From Pseudomonas sp. v388 (GTDB taxonomy: Bacteria > Pseudomonadota > Gammaproteobacteria > Pseudomonadales > Pseudomonadaceae): a DNA stretch of 64,000 nt. This document shows, one piece after another, positions 38,889 to 48,195 of this stretch (position 1 is its first letter; the number at the start of each line of letters is the position of its first letter). The position numbers and the translations under genes are program-made. The stretch spans positions 124,001 through 188,000 of the forward strand of contig NZ_RHQN01000006.1 of NCBI RefSeq assembly GCF_003935425.1, read 5' to 3'. The notes beneath the pieces are model-generated. The model was not told where the DNA came from. It saw only the letters and a program-made list of their open reading frames with translations, and ran no database searches.

Positions 38889-40631
38889 TCAAGCGCCGGC
38901 AGGCGCCACTTCCAGCTCTGCCACTTCCGGGCGCTTGAGCACCGCGTACACGACGCCGGTTACCACGCTGCCGACCACGATCGCCAGCAGGTACAGCAAC
39001 GCATGGTTGATGGCGTTGGGAATCAGCATCACGAACAGGCCGCCATGGGGCGCCATCAGTTTGCAGCCGAAGTACATCGACAGCGCGCCGGTCAGTGCGC
39101 CGCCCAGCACACTGGCCGGAATCACCCGCAACGGGTCCTTGGCCGCGAAGGGAATCGCGCCTTCGGAAATAAAGCACAGCCCCAGCACGAACGCGGCTTT
39201 CCCCGCCTCACGCTCGCTCTGGGCGAACTTGCGTCGCGCCAGCAGGGTTGCAATGCCCATACCGATGGGCGGCACCATGCCCGCCGCCATGGCGGTGGCC
39301 ATCGGCGCGTAGCTTTGCGAGGCCAGCAGCCCGACCGAGAACGCGTAGGACGCCTTGTTGATCGGCCCGCCCAGATCGACGCACATCATCGCGCCCAGCA
39401 GCACGCCCAACAGCAGCGCGTTGGTAGTGCCCATGCTGTCGAGGAAATGCGTCAGCCCTTCGAGCATGCCCGCAACCGGCTTGCCGACCACATAAATCAT
39501 CACCAGACCGGTGAACAGGCTGGCAAACAGCGGAATGATCAAGATCGGCTTGAGTGCCTCGACGCTCGCCGGCAAACGCGCATAGCGATTGATCGCCGCC
39601 GCGCTGTAGCCGGCCAGGAAACCGGCGACGATACCGCCGATGAACCCCGCACCCAGCGTACTGGCCAGCAACCCTCCGATCATGCCCGGCGCCAGGCCTG
39701 GACGGTCGGCGATGGAATAGGCGATGTAACCTGCCAACAGCGGCACCATCAGTTTGAAAGCTGCATCGCCGCCGATCTGCATCAAGGCGGCCGCCAGCGT
39801 GCCCTCTTCCTTGAAGGCGTTGATGCCGAACACGAAGGACAAAGCGATCAGCAGACCACCCGCTACCACCATGGGCAGCATGAAGGACACGCCGGTCAGC
39901 AAATGCTTGTAGACGCCGGTCTTCTCCTGCTTGGCCGGTGCACTGCCGGCACTGGCGGCAGACTCGACCTTGCCTTCGGCCAGTGCTTTGTTCAGCGTGG
40001 CTTCGGACTGTTTCAGCGCAATGCCGGTGCCACAACGGTAAATTTTCTTGCCGGCGAAACGCTCGGTCGCCACTTCGATATCAGCGGCCAGCAACACCAC
40101 GTCAGCCTCGGCAATGGCTTGCGCGCTGAGTGGATTACGAGCGCCGACCGAACCTTGAGTCTCGACCTGCAGATCGTAGCTCAGGCGCTTGGCGGCTTGC
40201 TGGATTGCCTCGGCTGCCATGAAGGTATGAGCGACGCCGGTCGGGCAAGCGGTGACTGCGACGATGCGCGGCGCGCGGTCGGCAGCGCTGTTTGCACCGG
40301 GTTCGGCCTGCGGTGCGGCGACGTGAGTCTGGGCGTCCTGTGCGGCGCGATGCAGAAACCCGTCGACATCCTGCAACGCCTGGGCCGGAGTGCTCTGGAA
40401 CAGGCGCTTGTCGACGAAGCGGTTCAAGTCCAGCGGGCCGGTGTTGACCACCAGGATCAAGTCCGCCGCTTCGATGTCCAGTGCCGACAGCTGGCGGTCC
40501 GGCTTGTTCGGGTCGACCACCTCGACGCTGGTTTCCCAGCCCAGGCGCTGCGCCGCCGCGTCGAGCAATCGTGCACTGAGTACGCTGCTGACCTTGCCGT
40601 TCGGGCAGGCCGTTACTATGGCTAACTTCAT
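38889..40631 (-). CDS. fruA: fructose-specific PTS enzyme IIBC FruA
   Basis: Membrane permease and phosphotransferase of 580 residues that imports fructose as fructose 1-phosphate. The N-terminus holds two EIIB-like domains: a degenerate one with IVTACPNG (Cys9) and the active one with VAVTACPTGVAHTFMAAEA (Cys129). The EIIC membrane domain follows from about residue 235 (GVSFMLPMVVAGGLLIALS). Phosphate comes from the FruB EIIA domain. It is the last gene of fruBKA, 12 bases after fruK. Confidence 0.97.
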   Translation of the reverse strand: MKLAIVTACPNGKVSSVLSARLLDAAAQRLGWETSVEVVDPNKPDRQLSALDIEAADLILVVNTGPLDLNRFVDKRLFQSTPAQALQDVDGFLHRAAQDAQTHVAAPQAEPGANSAADRAPRIVAVTACPTGVAHTFMAAEAIQQAAKRLSYDLQVETQGSVGARNPLSAQAIAEADVVLLAADIEVATERFAGKKIYRCGTGIALKQSEATLNKALAEGKVESAASAGSAPAKQEKTGVYKHLLTGVSFMLPMVVAGGLLIALSFVFGINAFKEEGTLAAALMQIGGDAAFKLMVPLLAGYIAYSIADRPGLAPGMIGGLLASTLGAGFIGGIVAGFLAGYSAAAINRYARLPASVEALKPILIIPLFASLFTGLVMIYVVGKPVAGMLEGLTHFLDSMGTTNALLLGVLLGAMMCVDLGGPINKASYAFSVGLLASQSYAPMATAMAAGMVPPIGMGIATLLARRKFAQSEREAGKAAFVLGLCFISEGAIPFAAKDPLRVIPASVLGGALTGALSMYFGCKLMAPHGGLFVMLIPNAINHALLYLLAIVVGSVVTGVVYAVLKRPEVAELEVAPAGA

Positions 40632-40643
40632 GACGATCCTCTC

Positions 40644-41585
40644 TTATTCTTCTGCCAGGCTGCGCACGATGACGCCGCTTTCAAGCCGTTTGAGTTGCGC
40701 GGCATCGTTGATGCCGAAACCGATCTGAGTCACCGCCATGGCGGCAATCGCGGTGGCGGTGCGCAGCGTCTGATGAAGCTCATGACCGCTGAGCAGGCCA
40801 TGGACCATGCCTGCGAGCAATGAATCTCCAGCGCCCACGGTACTGGCGACGCTGACTTTGGGCGGCAGGCCGTGCAACGCGATGCCGGAACTGAACCAGT
40901 GCACGCCTTCCGAGCCCTGGGAAATCACCACATGCTCGATGCCTTCAGCGCGCAGGCGCGCGGCGGCTTCGGCTTGGGCGGCGATGGAGATGATCGGCGC
41001 ATCGAGCGCATCGGCCAGTTCTTCGGTATTGGGCTTGATCAGCCACGGCCCGGCGGCCAGGCCGGCACGCAACGCCAGCCCGCTGCTGTCCAGTGCCACC
41101 TTCAGGCCCAAGCCTTTGAGCATCACCAGCAATGTGTGCAGCCACTCGGGCGACACGCCACGGGGCAGGCTGCCGGCGACGACGACGGCATCGAAATCGG
41201 CCGCAATCTGCTCGACGCGGGCAAACAATGCCTGCTGCGCTTCTTCGCTGACCATCGGGCCAGGCCCGTTCAGGTCGGTGATTCGTCCGCCGGTTTCCGC
41301 CAGCTTGATATTGCTGCGGGTCTCGCCCGGCACGCGCACGAACTCATCGACGAACCCACGACGCGCGAACAGGCCTTCGAACGCCTGCTGGTTATCGACA
41401 CCCAGAAACCCGGAAACCGTCAGGGAATGCCCCAGGTCGGCCAGTACCTGCGCAACGTTGAGACCCTTGCCCGCCGCGTGGGTGAGCATTGCCTGGCTAC
41501 GGTTGACCTGCCCCAGTTCGAGCTGGCTCAGCTGTACGGTCAGGTCCAGCGCCGGGTTCATGGTCAGGGTAAGAATCTTCGCCAT
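40644..41585 (-). CDS. fruK: 1-phosphofructokinase FruK
   Basis: PfkB-family sugar kinase of 313 residues, phosphorylating fructose 1-phosphate to fructose 1,6-bisphosphate. N-terminal ILTLTMNPALDLTVQL and AAGKGLNVAQVLADLG are substrate-binding signatures, and VASTVGAGDSLLAGM carries the catalytic Asp of the GAGD motif. It overlaps fruB by one base (TGATG), implying coupled translation. Confidence 0.97.
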   Translation of the reverse strand: MAKILTLTMNPALDLTVQLSQLELGQVNRSQAMLTHAAGKGLNVAQVLADLGHSLTVSGFLGVDNQQAFEGLFARRGFVDEFVRVPGETRSNIKLAETGGRITDLNGPGPMVSEEAQQALFARVEQIAADFDAVVVAGSLPRGVSPEWLHTLLVMLKGLGLKVALDSSGLALRAGLAAGPWLIKPNTEELADALDAPIISIAAQAEAAARLRAEGIEHVVISQGSEGVHWFSSGIALHGLPPKVSVASTVGAGDSLLAGMVHGLLSGHELHQTLRTATAIAAMAVTQIGFGINDAAQLKRLESGVIVRSLAEE

Positions 41586-44449
41586 CAGAGGGCCTCCACC
41601 AGCGCGCGGACTTCGGCGGCGCTGCCCGCCGTCAGCGCGTTCTGCGCCAGTTGTCGAGCATCCGTCAGCGTCAGCTCACGAACGCCGGCCTTGACCTCGC
41701 CGATGCTGCGCGCCGAGACGCTGAGTTCGTCGACGCCCAGACCGACCAGTACCGGCACCGCCAACGGGTCGGCCGCCAGTTCGCCGCACACGCCCACCCA
41801 TTTGCCATTGGCATGGGCGGCGCGCACGGTGATATCGATCAGTTGCAGAACCGCCGGGTGCAAGCCGTCGGCCTGCGCCGACAGGGTTGGATGGCCCCGG
41901 TCGATGGCCAGGGTGTATTGCGTCAGGTCGTTGGTGCCGACGCTGAAGAAGTCCACTTCGCGGGCCAGCACAGGCGCCAGCAAAGCGGCCGACGGTACTT
42001 CGATCATGATCCCCAGTTGCAGGTCGCTGACCGGAATCTCCAGGCGCAGACGCTCGGTCATGTCTCGGGCCTGACGCCACTCTTCAAGCGTGCCGACCAT
42101 CGGGAACATGATGCGCAGCGGGCCGCTGTCGGCCGCTCGCAGCAAGGCGCGCAGCTGGCTTTCCATGACATCCGGGCGTTGCAGGGTCAGGCGAATGCCG
42201 CGCACGCCAAGGAACGGGTTTTCCTCCTTGTCGATCGGCCAGTACGGCAGCGGCTTGTCGCCGCCCACGTCCAGGGTGCGCACCACCAGTGGCCGACCGC
42301 CGAGGTCCTTGAGGACGCGCCGGTATTCGGCTTCCTGAGTTGCCTCGTCCGGCGCCTGGGAATGGGCCATGAACAGCAATTCGGTGCGCAACAGGCCAAC
42401 GCCTTCGGCACCCTGATCCACCGCGGAAGCCGTGCCGGTGCTGTCGCCGATATTGGCGAATACCTCGACGGCATGGCCGTCGCGGGTGACCGCAGGCTCC
42501 ATGCGCGACTCGGCGGCGGCCTTGAGGCGCTGTTCGCGAACGTCGCGGTCATGAACGGCACGTTGCAGCGTCGACTCATCCGGCGCAACGGTGAGGCGGC
42601 CACGCTGGCTGTCCAGCAGCAGCACGGTGCCCGGTTTGAGCAGCAGCACCTGATCGCCTGCACCGACCAGCGCAGGAATGCCCAGTGCTCGGGCGACGAT
42701 GGCGCTGTGGGCGGTCGCGCCGCCACGGGCAGTCAGAATACCCGCCACTTGCGCCGGATCGAGACGCGCCACGTCGGACGGGCCGACTTCGTCCATCACC
42801 AGAATGTAGGGTTCGTCCGGCGCGGCGACGGTTTCAATACCGCAGATCTGCGCCAGCACACGGCGACCGACATCGCGCAAATCCGCCGCGCGCTCGGCCA
42901 GCAGCGCGTCCTGCAATTGTTCTTGCTGGGAAGCTGCGGCGTCGATCACGCCCGCCCAGGCCGCCGCAGCACTTTCGCCCTTGTTCAGACGCAATTCCAC
43001 TTCGGTAGCCAATTCCGGGTCTTCGAGCATTTCCTGGTGGGTGACGAAGATCTCGCGAATGGCCTTGGATTTGCTGCGCTGGATCAGGCTCTCGATGTCC
43101 TGGCGCACTTCAGCCACAGCCGTGGTCAAGCGCTCACGCTCCGCGGCAACCGACTCGCCCTGTGCCGGGTACTCGAACGCTTGCAGCACTTGCACATGAG
43201 CAGGGCCGATGGCGATGCCCGGCGAAGCGGGAACCGCTGTCAACACACTGCCGGCCACGGGCGCAACGGCCACTTTCACGGCAGCCTGAACCGGCGCGGC
43301 CTGCGCTGCACCGGCAGCCGGCAGCGGCTCCACTTCTTCACCCAGACCTTGCTCGACGGCCGCCAGAATAGCGGGCAGCGCATCGGTGGCGATGGTCGGT
43401 TCGGCAATGAATTCCAGCGTCTGACCACGGCGCGCGCCGAGGCTCAGCAACTTGCTCAAGCTCTTGGCCGATACCGCGTTGTCATTGCTTTCCACCACCC
43501 GCACGCGGATTTCGCCGTCAAATTCCTTGGCCAGTTGCGCCAGGATCTTGGCCGGGCGAGCATGCAGCCCGTGGGCATTGGCCAGGACAATCTGTTGCGT
43601 CGGCCACTCGGCCGGCAGCTCGCCGCCCAGCGCCTGAAGAATCACCCGGCTGTTGGTGGCATGGCCCAGTTCATGGCCGCGGCCTTCGATCAACAGCAGG
43701 CACAGACGTTCGAGCAGCGCCTGATGCGCTTCGCCCAGGCTGGCCAGGCAGAACAGGCCGGTCAACGGCTGGCCCAGATAGCGCATCGGCTTGTCCGGCG
43801 TTACAAATGCCAGCCCCGGACGTTTGACCATCTGCTCGCTGTGCAGCCACCAGATGCCATCGCCCAGCGACAACGCCTCGACCTGCTGCAGCACGGCAGC
43901 AAAACCGTTGTTCACACAGTCGGCCTTGCGCAGCAAACGGGCGCCGCGCCATACCAGCTCTTCAAAATCGTCGACGGAAACGCCCAGGCTGATCATCTGG
44001 GCGTCGAGCGCCAGTTCCTGCGGCGCACCCTGCAGCAGCTTGAGCAGCTCTTCGGGCGTGCTTGCTTCGCGCAATGCCTGGCCCAGGTCCGCTTCGCCCA
44101 GCGCGCGGGTCAGCAGTTGCAGCAGCCGCAAGTGTTCGTCGGACTTGGCCGCAATGCCGATCGCCAGGTACACGATCTGCCCGTCACCCCAATCCACCCC
44201 TTCGGGGAACTGCATCAGACGAACGCCGGTGGTGAACACCAGCTCGCGGGTTTCGGGCGTGCCGTGGGGGATCGCAATGCCTTGGCCGAGAAAGGTCGAA
44301 CCTTGTTGTTCGCGGTTCGTGAGGCCCTTGAGGTAGCCTGGCGCAACCAGCCCGTCGGCGACCAGATGGTCGGCAAGCAGCTGCAGTGCGGCAGTCTTAT
44401 CCACCGCCACCTGGGCCATGGATATTTGCTCCAGATTCAGTTCGAGCAT
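41585..44449 (-). CDS. fruB: fructose PTS fusion protein FruB (EIIA-HPr-EI)
   Basis: Cytosolic phosphoryl-transfer protein of 954 residues combining the whole soluble fructose PTS. Three phospho-histidines are visible: His62 in the EIIA domain (GQGIAIPHGTPE), His296 in the HPr domain (GLHARPA) and His581 in the enzyme I domain (GGATAHSAIVARALG). The C-terminal EI part has the PEP-binding sequences GIRLTLQRPD and FFSVGTNDLTQYTLA. A middle region (about 155-275) looks like a degenerate second EIIA. ATG 44449 follows AGGAG; the frame is open 37 codons further up without sense. Confidence 0.97.
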   Translation of the reverse strand: MLELNLEQISMAQVAVDKTAALQLLADHLVADGLVAPGYLKGLTNREQQGSTFLGQGIAIPHGTPETRELVFTTGVRLMQFPEGVDWGDGQIVYLAIGIAAKSDEHLRLLQLLTRALGEADLGQALREASTPEELLKLLQGAPQELALDAQMISLGVSVDDFEELVWRGARLLRKADCVNNGFAAVLQQVEALSLGDGIWWLHSEQMVKRPGLAFVTPDKPMRYLGQPLTGLFCLASLGEAHQALLERLCLLLIEGRGHELGHATNSRVILQALGGELPAEWPTQQIVLANAHGLHARPAKILAQLAKEFDGEIRVRVVESNDNAVSAKSLSKLLSLGARRGQTLEFIAEPTIATDALPAILAAVEQGLGEEVEPLPAAGAAQAAPVQAAVKVAVAPVAGSVLTAVPASPGIAIGPAHVQVLQAFEYPAQGESVAAERERLTTAVAEVRQDIESLIQRSKSKAIREIFVTHQEMLEDPELATEVELRLNKGESAAAAWAGVIDAAASQQEQLQDALLAERAADLRDVGRRVLAQICGIETVAAPDEPYILVMDEVGPSDVARLDPAQVAGILTARGGATAHSAIVARALGIPALVGAGDQVLLLKPGTVLLLDSQRGRLTVAPDESTLQRAVHDRDVREQRLKAAAESRMEPAVTRDGHAVEVFANIGDSTGTASAVDQGAEGVGLLRTELLFMAHSQAPDEATQEAEYRRVLKDLGGRPLVVRTLDVGGDKPLPYWPIDKEENPFLGVRGIRLTLQRPDVMESQLRALLRAADSGPLRIMFPMVGTLEEWRQARDMTERLRLEIPVSDLQLGIMIEVPSAALLAPVLAREVDFFSVGTNDLTQYTLAIDRGHPTLSAQADGLHPAVLQLIDITVRAAHANGKWVGVCGELAADPLAVPVLVGLGVDELSVSARSIGEVKAGVRELTLTDARQLAQNALTAGSAAEVRALVEAL

Positions 44450-44794
44450 TGCCTTTGACTCCTGCGCGGCGCCGAAACGCCGCTTGATTCTTGTTTTGAT
44501 GACGATCATCGCTGATCGACAGCTTAGGTGATGATGGCGACAGACATCCGGACCGCGCACTCATCGCGATTACAGCAAGGGAAATCAGGCTGCTGAATCG
44601 TTTAATCTACAATGCCCGGCACGTTACTCGATTCTGTCCATAGGTTGAAGCCCAGTCGGTCTGATCGCTGTAGGAGACTTCTCAAAATATGACGACTACT
44701 TGGGAATTTCCGGCAGTCTGGTGTAAACAGAGGTTTCAATCGGCGACACTGTCCGCCGATTGAAGGCAATGAAATAACAAAAGGAATTTTCTGG
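44450..44794. promoter_or_regulatory. divergent fruB/fruR control region
   Basis: This 345-base gap between fruB (minus) and fruR (plus) holds no gene. It contains a Cra/FruR-like palindrome at 44594-44605. On the minus strand TGTAAT (44574-44569) lies at -10 distance downstream of that palindrome, so a bound repressor would cover the -35 region of fruB. AAGGAA precedes the fruR GTG. Confidence 0.6.
44594..44605. promoter_or_regulatory. FruR/Cra-type operator
   Basis: TGAATCGTTTAA, read on the other strand as TTAAACGATTCA, differs by one base from TTAAACGTTTCA, the site I recall for Pseudomonas putida FruR. It is an imperfect 12-base palindrome between fruB and the fruR gene, which encodes the likely binder; fructose 1-phosphate is the usual inducer. 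Confidence 0.75.
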
Positions 44795-45790
44795 GTGAAA
44801 CTCAGCGACATTGCTCGTCTGGCGGGGGTTTCCGTCACCACGGCCAGCTACGTGATCAACGGCAAGGCTGAACAACAGCGCATCAGCACCGCGACTGTCG
44901 AACGCGTTCGCGCCGTGGTGGACATGCACGACTTCCGGCCAAACCCCCAGGCCGCCGGCCTGCGCAGCCGCCATAGCAAGACGCTGGGCTTCATTCTTCC
45001 GGATCTGGAAAACCCCAGCTACGCCCGCATCGCCAAGCTGCTGGAACAGGGCGCCCGGGCTCATGGCTATCAGTTGCTGATTGCCAGCTCCGATGACGAC
45101 CCCATCAGCGAATTGCAACTGCTCCAACTGTTCCGCGCAAGGCGCTGCGATGCCCTGCTGGTCGCCAGTTGCCTGCCGGCCAGCGACGACAGTTATCGCG
45201 AATTGCAAAAGAAAGGCCTGCCGATCATCGCCATCGACCGGGAGATGAATGCCGACCATTTCTGTTCGGTGGTCAGTGATGACCATGATGCCAGCCTACA
45301 ACTGACCCGCAGCCTGTTACAGACTCATCCCCAGCACATCGCATTGATCGGCGCACGCCCTGAACTGAGCATCAGCCGGGCACGGGCCGAGGGTTTCCGA
45401 CACGCGCTGGACGGCTTCACCGGCACCGCTACGGTTGAGCACGGCGAGGCGTTCAGTCGCCAGTGCGGCCAACGCCTGATGAGCGACATGCTGCAACGCC
45501 TGGGGCACTTGCCCGACGCACTGATCACCACCTCCTACGTCTTGCTCCAAGGCGTGTTCGACGTCCTGCAGAGCCAAAGCCTGAATCCGGCGCAGTTGCA
45601 TCTGGGGACGTTCGGCGATACCCAGCTGCTCGACTTCCTGCCCTTGCCGGTCAACGCAATGTCGCAACAGCACCAGCTGATTGCCGACAAGGCACTGCAA
45701 CTGGCGTTGGCGGCCATCGAGAAGGATCAGTACCAACCGGGTGTGCACGCCATTGTCCGAACCTTCAAGCAACGTATTCACGAGGTGTGA
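44795..45790 (+). CDS. fruR: LacI-family fructose operon repressor FruR (Cra)
   Basis: LacI-family regulator of 331 residues. The HTH at residues 1-25 reads MKLSDIARLAGVSVTTASYV, with the hinge RPNPQAAGLRSRHS near residue 50, both typical of Cra. The effector domain (from about residue 60) binds fructose 1-phosphate in relatives. Translation starts at GTG 44795. It is divergent from fruBKA, which it should repress, and runs into tatD without a gap. Confidence 0.95.
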   Translation: MKLSDIARLAGVSVTTASYVINGKAEQQRISTATVERVRAVVDMHDFRPNPQAAGLRSRHSKTLGFILPDLENPSYARIAKLLEQGARAHGYQLLIASSDDDPISELQLLQLFRARRCDALLVASCLPASDDSYRELQKKGLPIIAIDREMNADHFCSVVSDDHDASLQLTRSLLQTHPQHIALIGARPELSISRARAEGFRHALDGFTGTATVEHGEAFSRQCGQRLMSDMLQRLGHLPDALITTSYVLLQGVFDVLQSQSLNPAQLHLGTFGDTQLLDFLPLPVNAMSQQHQLIADKALQLALAAIEKDQYQPGVHAIVRTFKQRIHEV

Positions 45791-45792
45791 AC

Positions 45793-46572
45793 ATGCGGCT
45801 GATCGACACCCACACGCACCTGGACTTTCCGGACTTCGATGCCGACCGCGCACAGGTGCTGTACAACTGCCGCGTGCAAGGCGTCGAGCGGCTGGTGGTG
45901 TTGGGCGTGTATCAGCGCAACTGGAGTCGAGTGTGGGAACTGGCCGTGGCAGAGCCGATGCTGCATGCGGCGTTTGGTCTGCATCCGATCTATATCGACG
46001 AGCACCGGGACGAGCACCTGACCGAACTGGGCGAGTGGCTGAGCCGCTTGAAAGGCCATTCCCAGCTGTGCGCCATCGGCGAGATCGGCCTGGACTACTA
46101 CGTCGCCGATCTCGACCGGCAACGCCAACAGGAGGTCTTCGAGGCGCAGTTGCGGCTGGCCGCAGAGTTCGAGCTGCCGGTCCTGCTCCATGTGCGCCGC
46201 AGCCACGCCGATGTGATCGCGACCCTCAAGCGTCACAAGCTCAAGCGCAGCGGCATCGTCCACGCCTTCGCGGGTAGCTTCGAAGAAGCGCGGGAGTACA
46301 TCAGGCTGGGGTTCAAACTGGGGCTGGGCGGCGCGGCGACCTGGCCGCAAGCCCTGCGCATGCATCGGGTACTGGCCCGCTTACCGCTGGAGAGTGTGGT
46401 GCTGGAGACCGACTCACCGGACATGGCGCCAGCCATGTTTCCTGACCAGCGCAACAGCCCTGAACACCTGCCGGCCATCTGCGAAACACTGGCGGCCTTG
46501 ATCGGCGTCGAGCCGCAGCAGCTGGCCGAAGCCAGCACCCGCAACGCCTGCGATGTGTTCGGCTGGAACTGA
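45793..46572 (+). CDS. tatD: TatD-family metal-dependent hydrolase
   Basis: Amidohydrolase-fold hydrolase of 259 residues, likely a 3'-5' DNA/RNA exonuclease like TatD. Metal ligands are visible in order: DTHTHLDF (HxH), the Glu of EIGLDYY, the His of LLHVRRSHAD and VHAFAG, and the Asp of LETDSPDM. ATG 45793 is two bases after the fruR stop, with GAGG inside the fruR end, so it is cotranscribed with fruR. The frame is open far into fruR but that part is a shadow. YjjV or YcfH type cannot be separated by eye. Confidence 0.9.
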   Translation: MRLIDTHTHLDFPDFDADRAQVLYNCRVQGVERLVVLGVYQRNWSRVWELAVAEPMLHAAFGLHPIYIDEHRDEHLTELGEWLSRLKGHSQLCAIGEIGLDYYVADLDRQRQQEVFEAQLRLAAEFELPVLLHVRRSHADVIATLKRHKLKRSGIVHAFAGSFEEAREYIRLGFKLGLGGAATWPQALRMHRVLARLPLESVVLETDSPDMAPAMFPDQRNSPEHLPAICETLAALIGVEPQQLAEASTRNACDVFGWN

Positions 46573-46583
46573 ACGCCTTGGCG

Positions 46584-47420
46584 TCAGACCAGCAGTGTCC
46601 AGAGCGCGAAGCCTGCATACCAGACGATCGCTGCGCGAATCAGCAACTCCCACAGCATGTCCAGACCGGTCACGCCTTCAGCGCCCATCACCGGCTTCGG
46701 CACCTCGCTGGCCACGCAACCGATGCGGGTGATCAACTGAGCGGCGCTGATATTCCAGTTCAGCAGCTCATGGAGCATTACCCGGCTGACCGCCACGAAG
46801 TTACCGACCAGGGCAAAGCTGGCCGCCAGCAGCCTGACCGGTACCCAGTCGAAGGCATGGCGCAGTTGTGCGGCGCGCTCGGCCACCGCCGGGGTGCTGC
46901 TGTGTTCCGCCGCCAGCGCCAGTAACCGATACGCCAGTGCCGCGACCGGTCCGAGCAGGAAGTACCAGAAGATCACCGCGAAAAAGCTTTGATACGCCTG
47001 CCACAGCAGATAGCCCTGCACACCGTGCAGCAGTTGTTCACTGTTATCGGCCAGTACGCCCATGTCGCGCTCGGCGACATGCACCGCGGCCTGGGCATCT
47101 CCCCGGCGGCAGGCATCACGAAACGGCCCCAGGGCCGCGAGCAGATCGCCGCGGCCAAGGCTGTAAATAAGCACCAGCAAATGCACCGGCAAGGCCAGCC
47201 AACCGTAGGCGACCGAGCCGATGACCGTCAGCGCCAGTTGCAGCAGCACCAACGGCAGCAGGATCAGCAGCGCAAGAATCAACCACGGGCGCCTGGCGGT
47301 CTTCGGGCGGGCCTCGAACTTGTGCAGCTCGCTCAGCCAAGGGCCGTCGCGTTGCACCCGCTGACGAAGGGCAGAAAACTTTTCCACCCAGACAGCCAGC
47401 AGTAACACCAGAAAGCTCAT
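46584..47420 (-). CDS. ampE: regulatory signalling modulator protein AmpE
   Basis: Integral inner-membrane protein of 278 residues, partner of AmpD in the ampDE operon, which affects beta-lactamase induction. Several hydrophobic helices (about residues 45-90, 140-170 and the C-terminus) and the conserved start MSFLVLLLAVWVEKFSALR and HAFDWVPVRLLAASFAL segment are typical. It lies 15 bases after ampD. Confidence 0.94.
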   Translation of the reverse strand: MSFLVLLLAVWVEKFSALRQRVQRDGPWLSELHKFEARPKTARRPWLILALLILLPLVLLQLALTVIGSVAYGWLALPVHLLVLIYSLGRGDLLAALGPFRDACRRGDAQAAVHVAERDMGVLADNSEQLLHGVQGYLLWQAYQSFFAVIFWYFLLGPVAALAYRLLALAAEHSSTPAVAERAAQLRHAFDWVPVRLLAASFALVGNFVAVSRVMLHELLNWNISAAQLITRIGCVASEVPKPVMGAEGVTGLDMLWELLIRAAIVWYAGFALWTLLV

Positions 47421-47435
47421 CGTTTGCTCCTTACA

Positions 47436-47984
47436 TCAATCCTGCACGGCTGCGAGGAACCGTGCCCAGTCGAAAAACGGCCCCGGATCGGTCTTGCGCC
47501 CCGGAGCGATGTCGCTATGACCGCAGATGCGCCGCGGGCTGATAGCGACGAAGGCAGCGCGCAACTGGCGGGTCAGCTCGATCAGTGCGCTGTATTGCGC
47601 GTCGGTGAACGGCTGCTCATCCGTACCTTCCAGCTCGATCCCGATGGAAAAATCATTGCATGTCTCGCGCCCCTGAAAGCTGGACACGCCCGCATGCCAC
47701 GCGCGGTCCAGACAGGAGACGAACTGAGTGACCTCGCCATCACGTTCAATCAGAAAATGCGCCGAAACGCGCAGCTCGGCAATGCCCTGGAAGTAAGGAT
47801 GCTCGGCGGTGTCGAGCCGGTTCTGGAAGAAGGCCTGCACCTTGCCGGTCTTGAATTGCGCGGGTGGCAAGCTGATGTTGTGGATGACCAGCAACGAAAT
47901 CTCACCATCGGGCCGCTCGTTGAAATTCGGCGACGGGCAATGCTGTACGCCTTCACACCAACCGCTCGCGAAGTCCAGCTGCAT
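47436..47984 (-). CDS. ampD: 1,6-anhydro-N-acetylmuramyl-L-alanine amidase AmpD
   Basis: Cytosolic zinc amidase of 182 residues that cleaves the peptide from anhydromuropeptides during cell-wall recycling; its loss causes AmpC beta-lactamase derepression. Zinc ligands are His35 (VIHNISLPP), His156 and Asp166 in GHSDIAPGRKTDPGP, with catalytic Lys164. ATG 47984 follows AAGGA; the open frame upstream covers a REPIN. No signal peptide, so this is the cytosolic AmpD rather than a periplasmic AmiD-type paralogue. Confidence 0.97.
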   Translation of the reverse strand: MQLDFASGWCEGVQHCPSPNFNERPDGEISLLVIHNISLPPAQFKTGKVQAFFQNRLDTAEHPYFQGIAELRVSAHFLIERDGEVTQFVSCLDRAWHAGVSSFQGRETCNDFSIGIELEGTDEQPFTDAQYSALIELTRQLRAAFVAISPRRICGHSDIAPGRKTDPGPFFDWARFLAAVQD

Positions 47985-48094
47985 GAAAGGTCCTTTGATG
48001 CCGGAGTTGAATGTTGGCAAGTATGCCCGTGATGGAAGAGGATGTGGGCGTTGGAGATGGACTGACGTGGTATGAACAGGATCGCTTTTTCGTA

Positions 48095-48178
48095 GGAGCG
48101 GACTTGTCCGCGAAGACTGCATATCAGACCCAGCAGATGCTGCGAATGTGGTCGACTCTTCGCGGACAAGTCCGCTCC
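48095..48178. repeat. REPIN with perfect 21-base arms between ampD and the DUF1631 gene
   Basis: Left arm 48095-48115 (GGAGCGGACTTGTCCGCGAA plus G) and right arm 48158-48178 are exact reverse complements, with 42 bases between. This is the uninterrupted form of the element at 38.6 kb. It lies 17 bases from the DUF1631 gene stop. Confidence 0.87.
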
Positions 48179-48195
48179 CACGGCAAGCCTGTTGC

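Noticed and set aside
38544-40625. A 693-codon plus-strand frame antisense to fruA
   Set aside because: Low-complexity His/Gln/Arg-rich product, fully antisense to a well-supported PTS permease.
41651-44458. A 935-codon open frame on the plus strand antisense to fruB
   Set aside because: It mirrors the fruB codon bias (high GC third positions), encodes a His/Gln/Arg-rich sequence with no domain, and fruB has three intact active sites.
48095-48178. Intrinsic terminator or small RNA gene
   Set aside because: Perfect palindrome but no T-run, and the same sequence recurs at other gaps; it is better explained as a REPIN.
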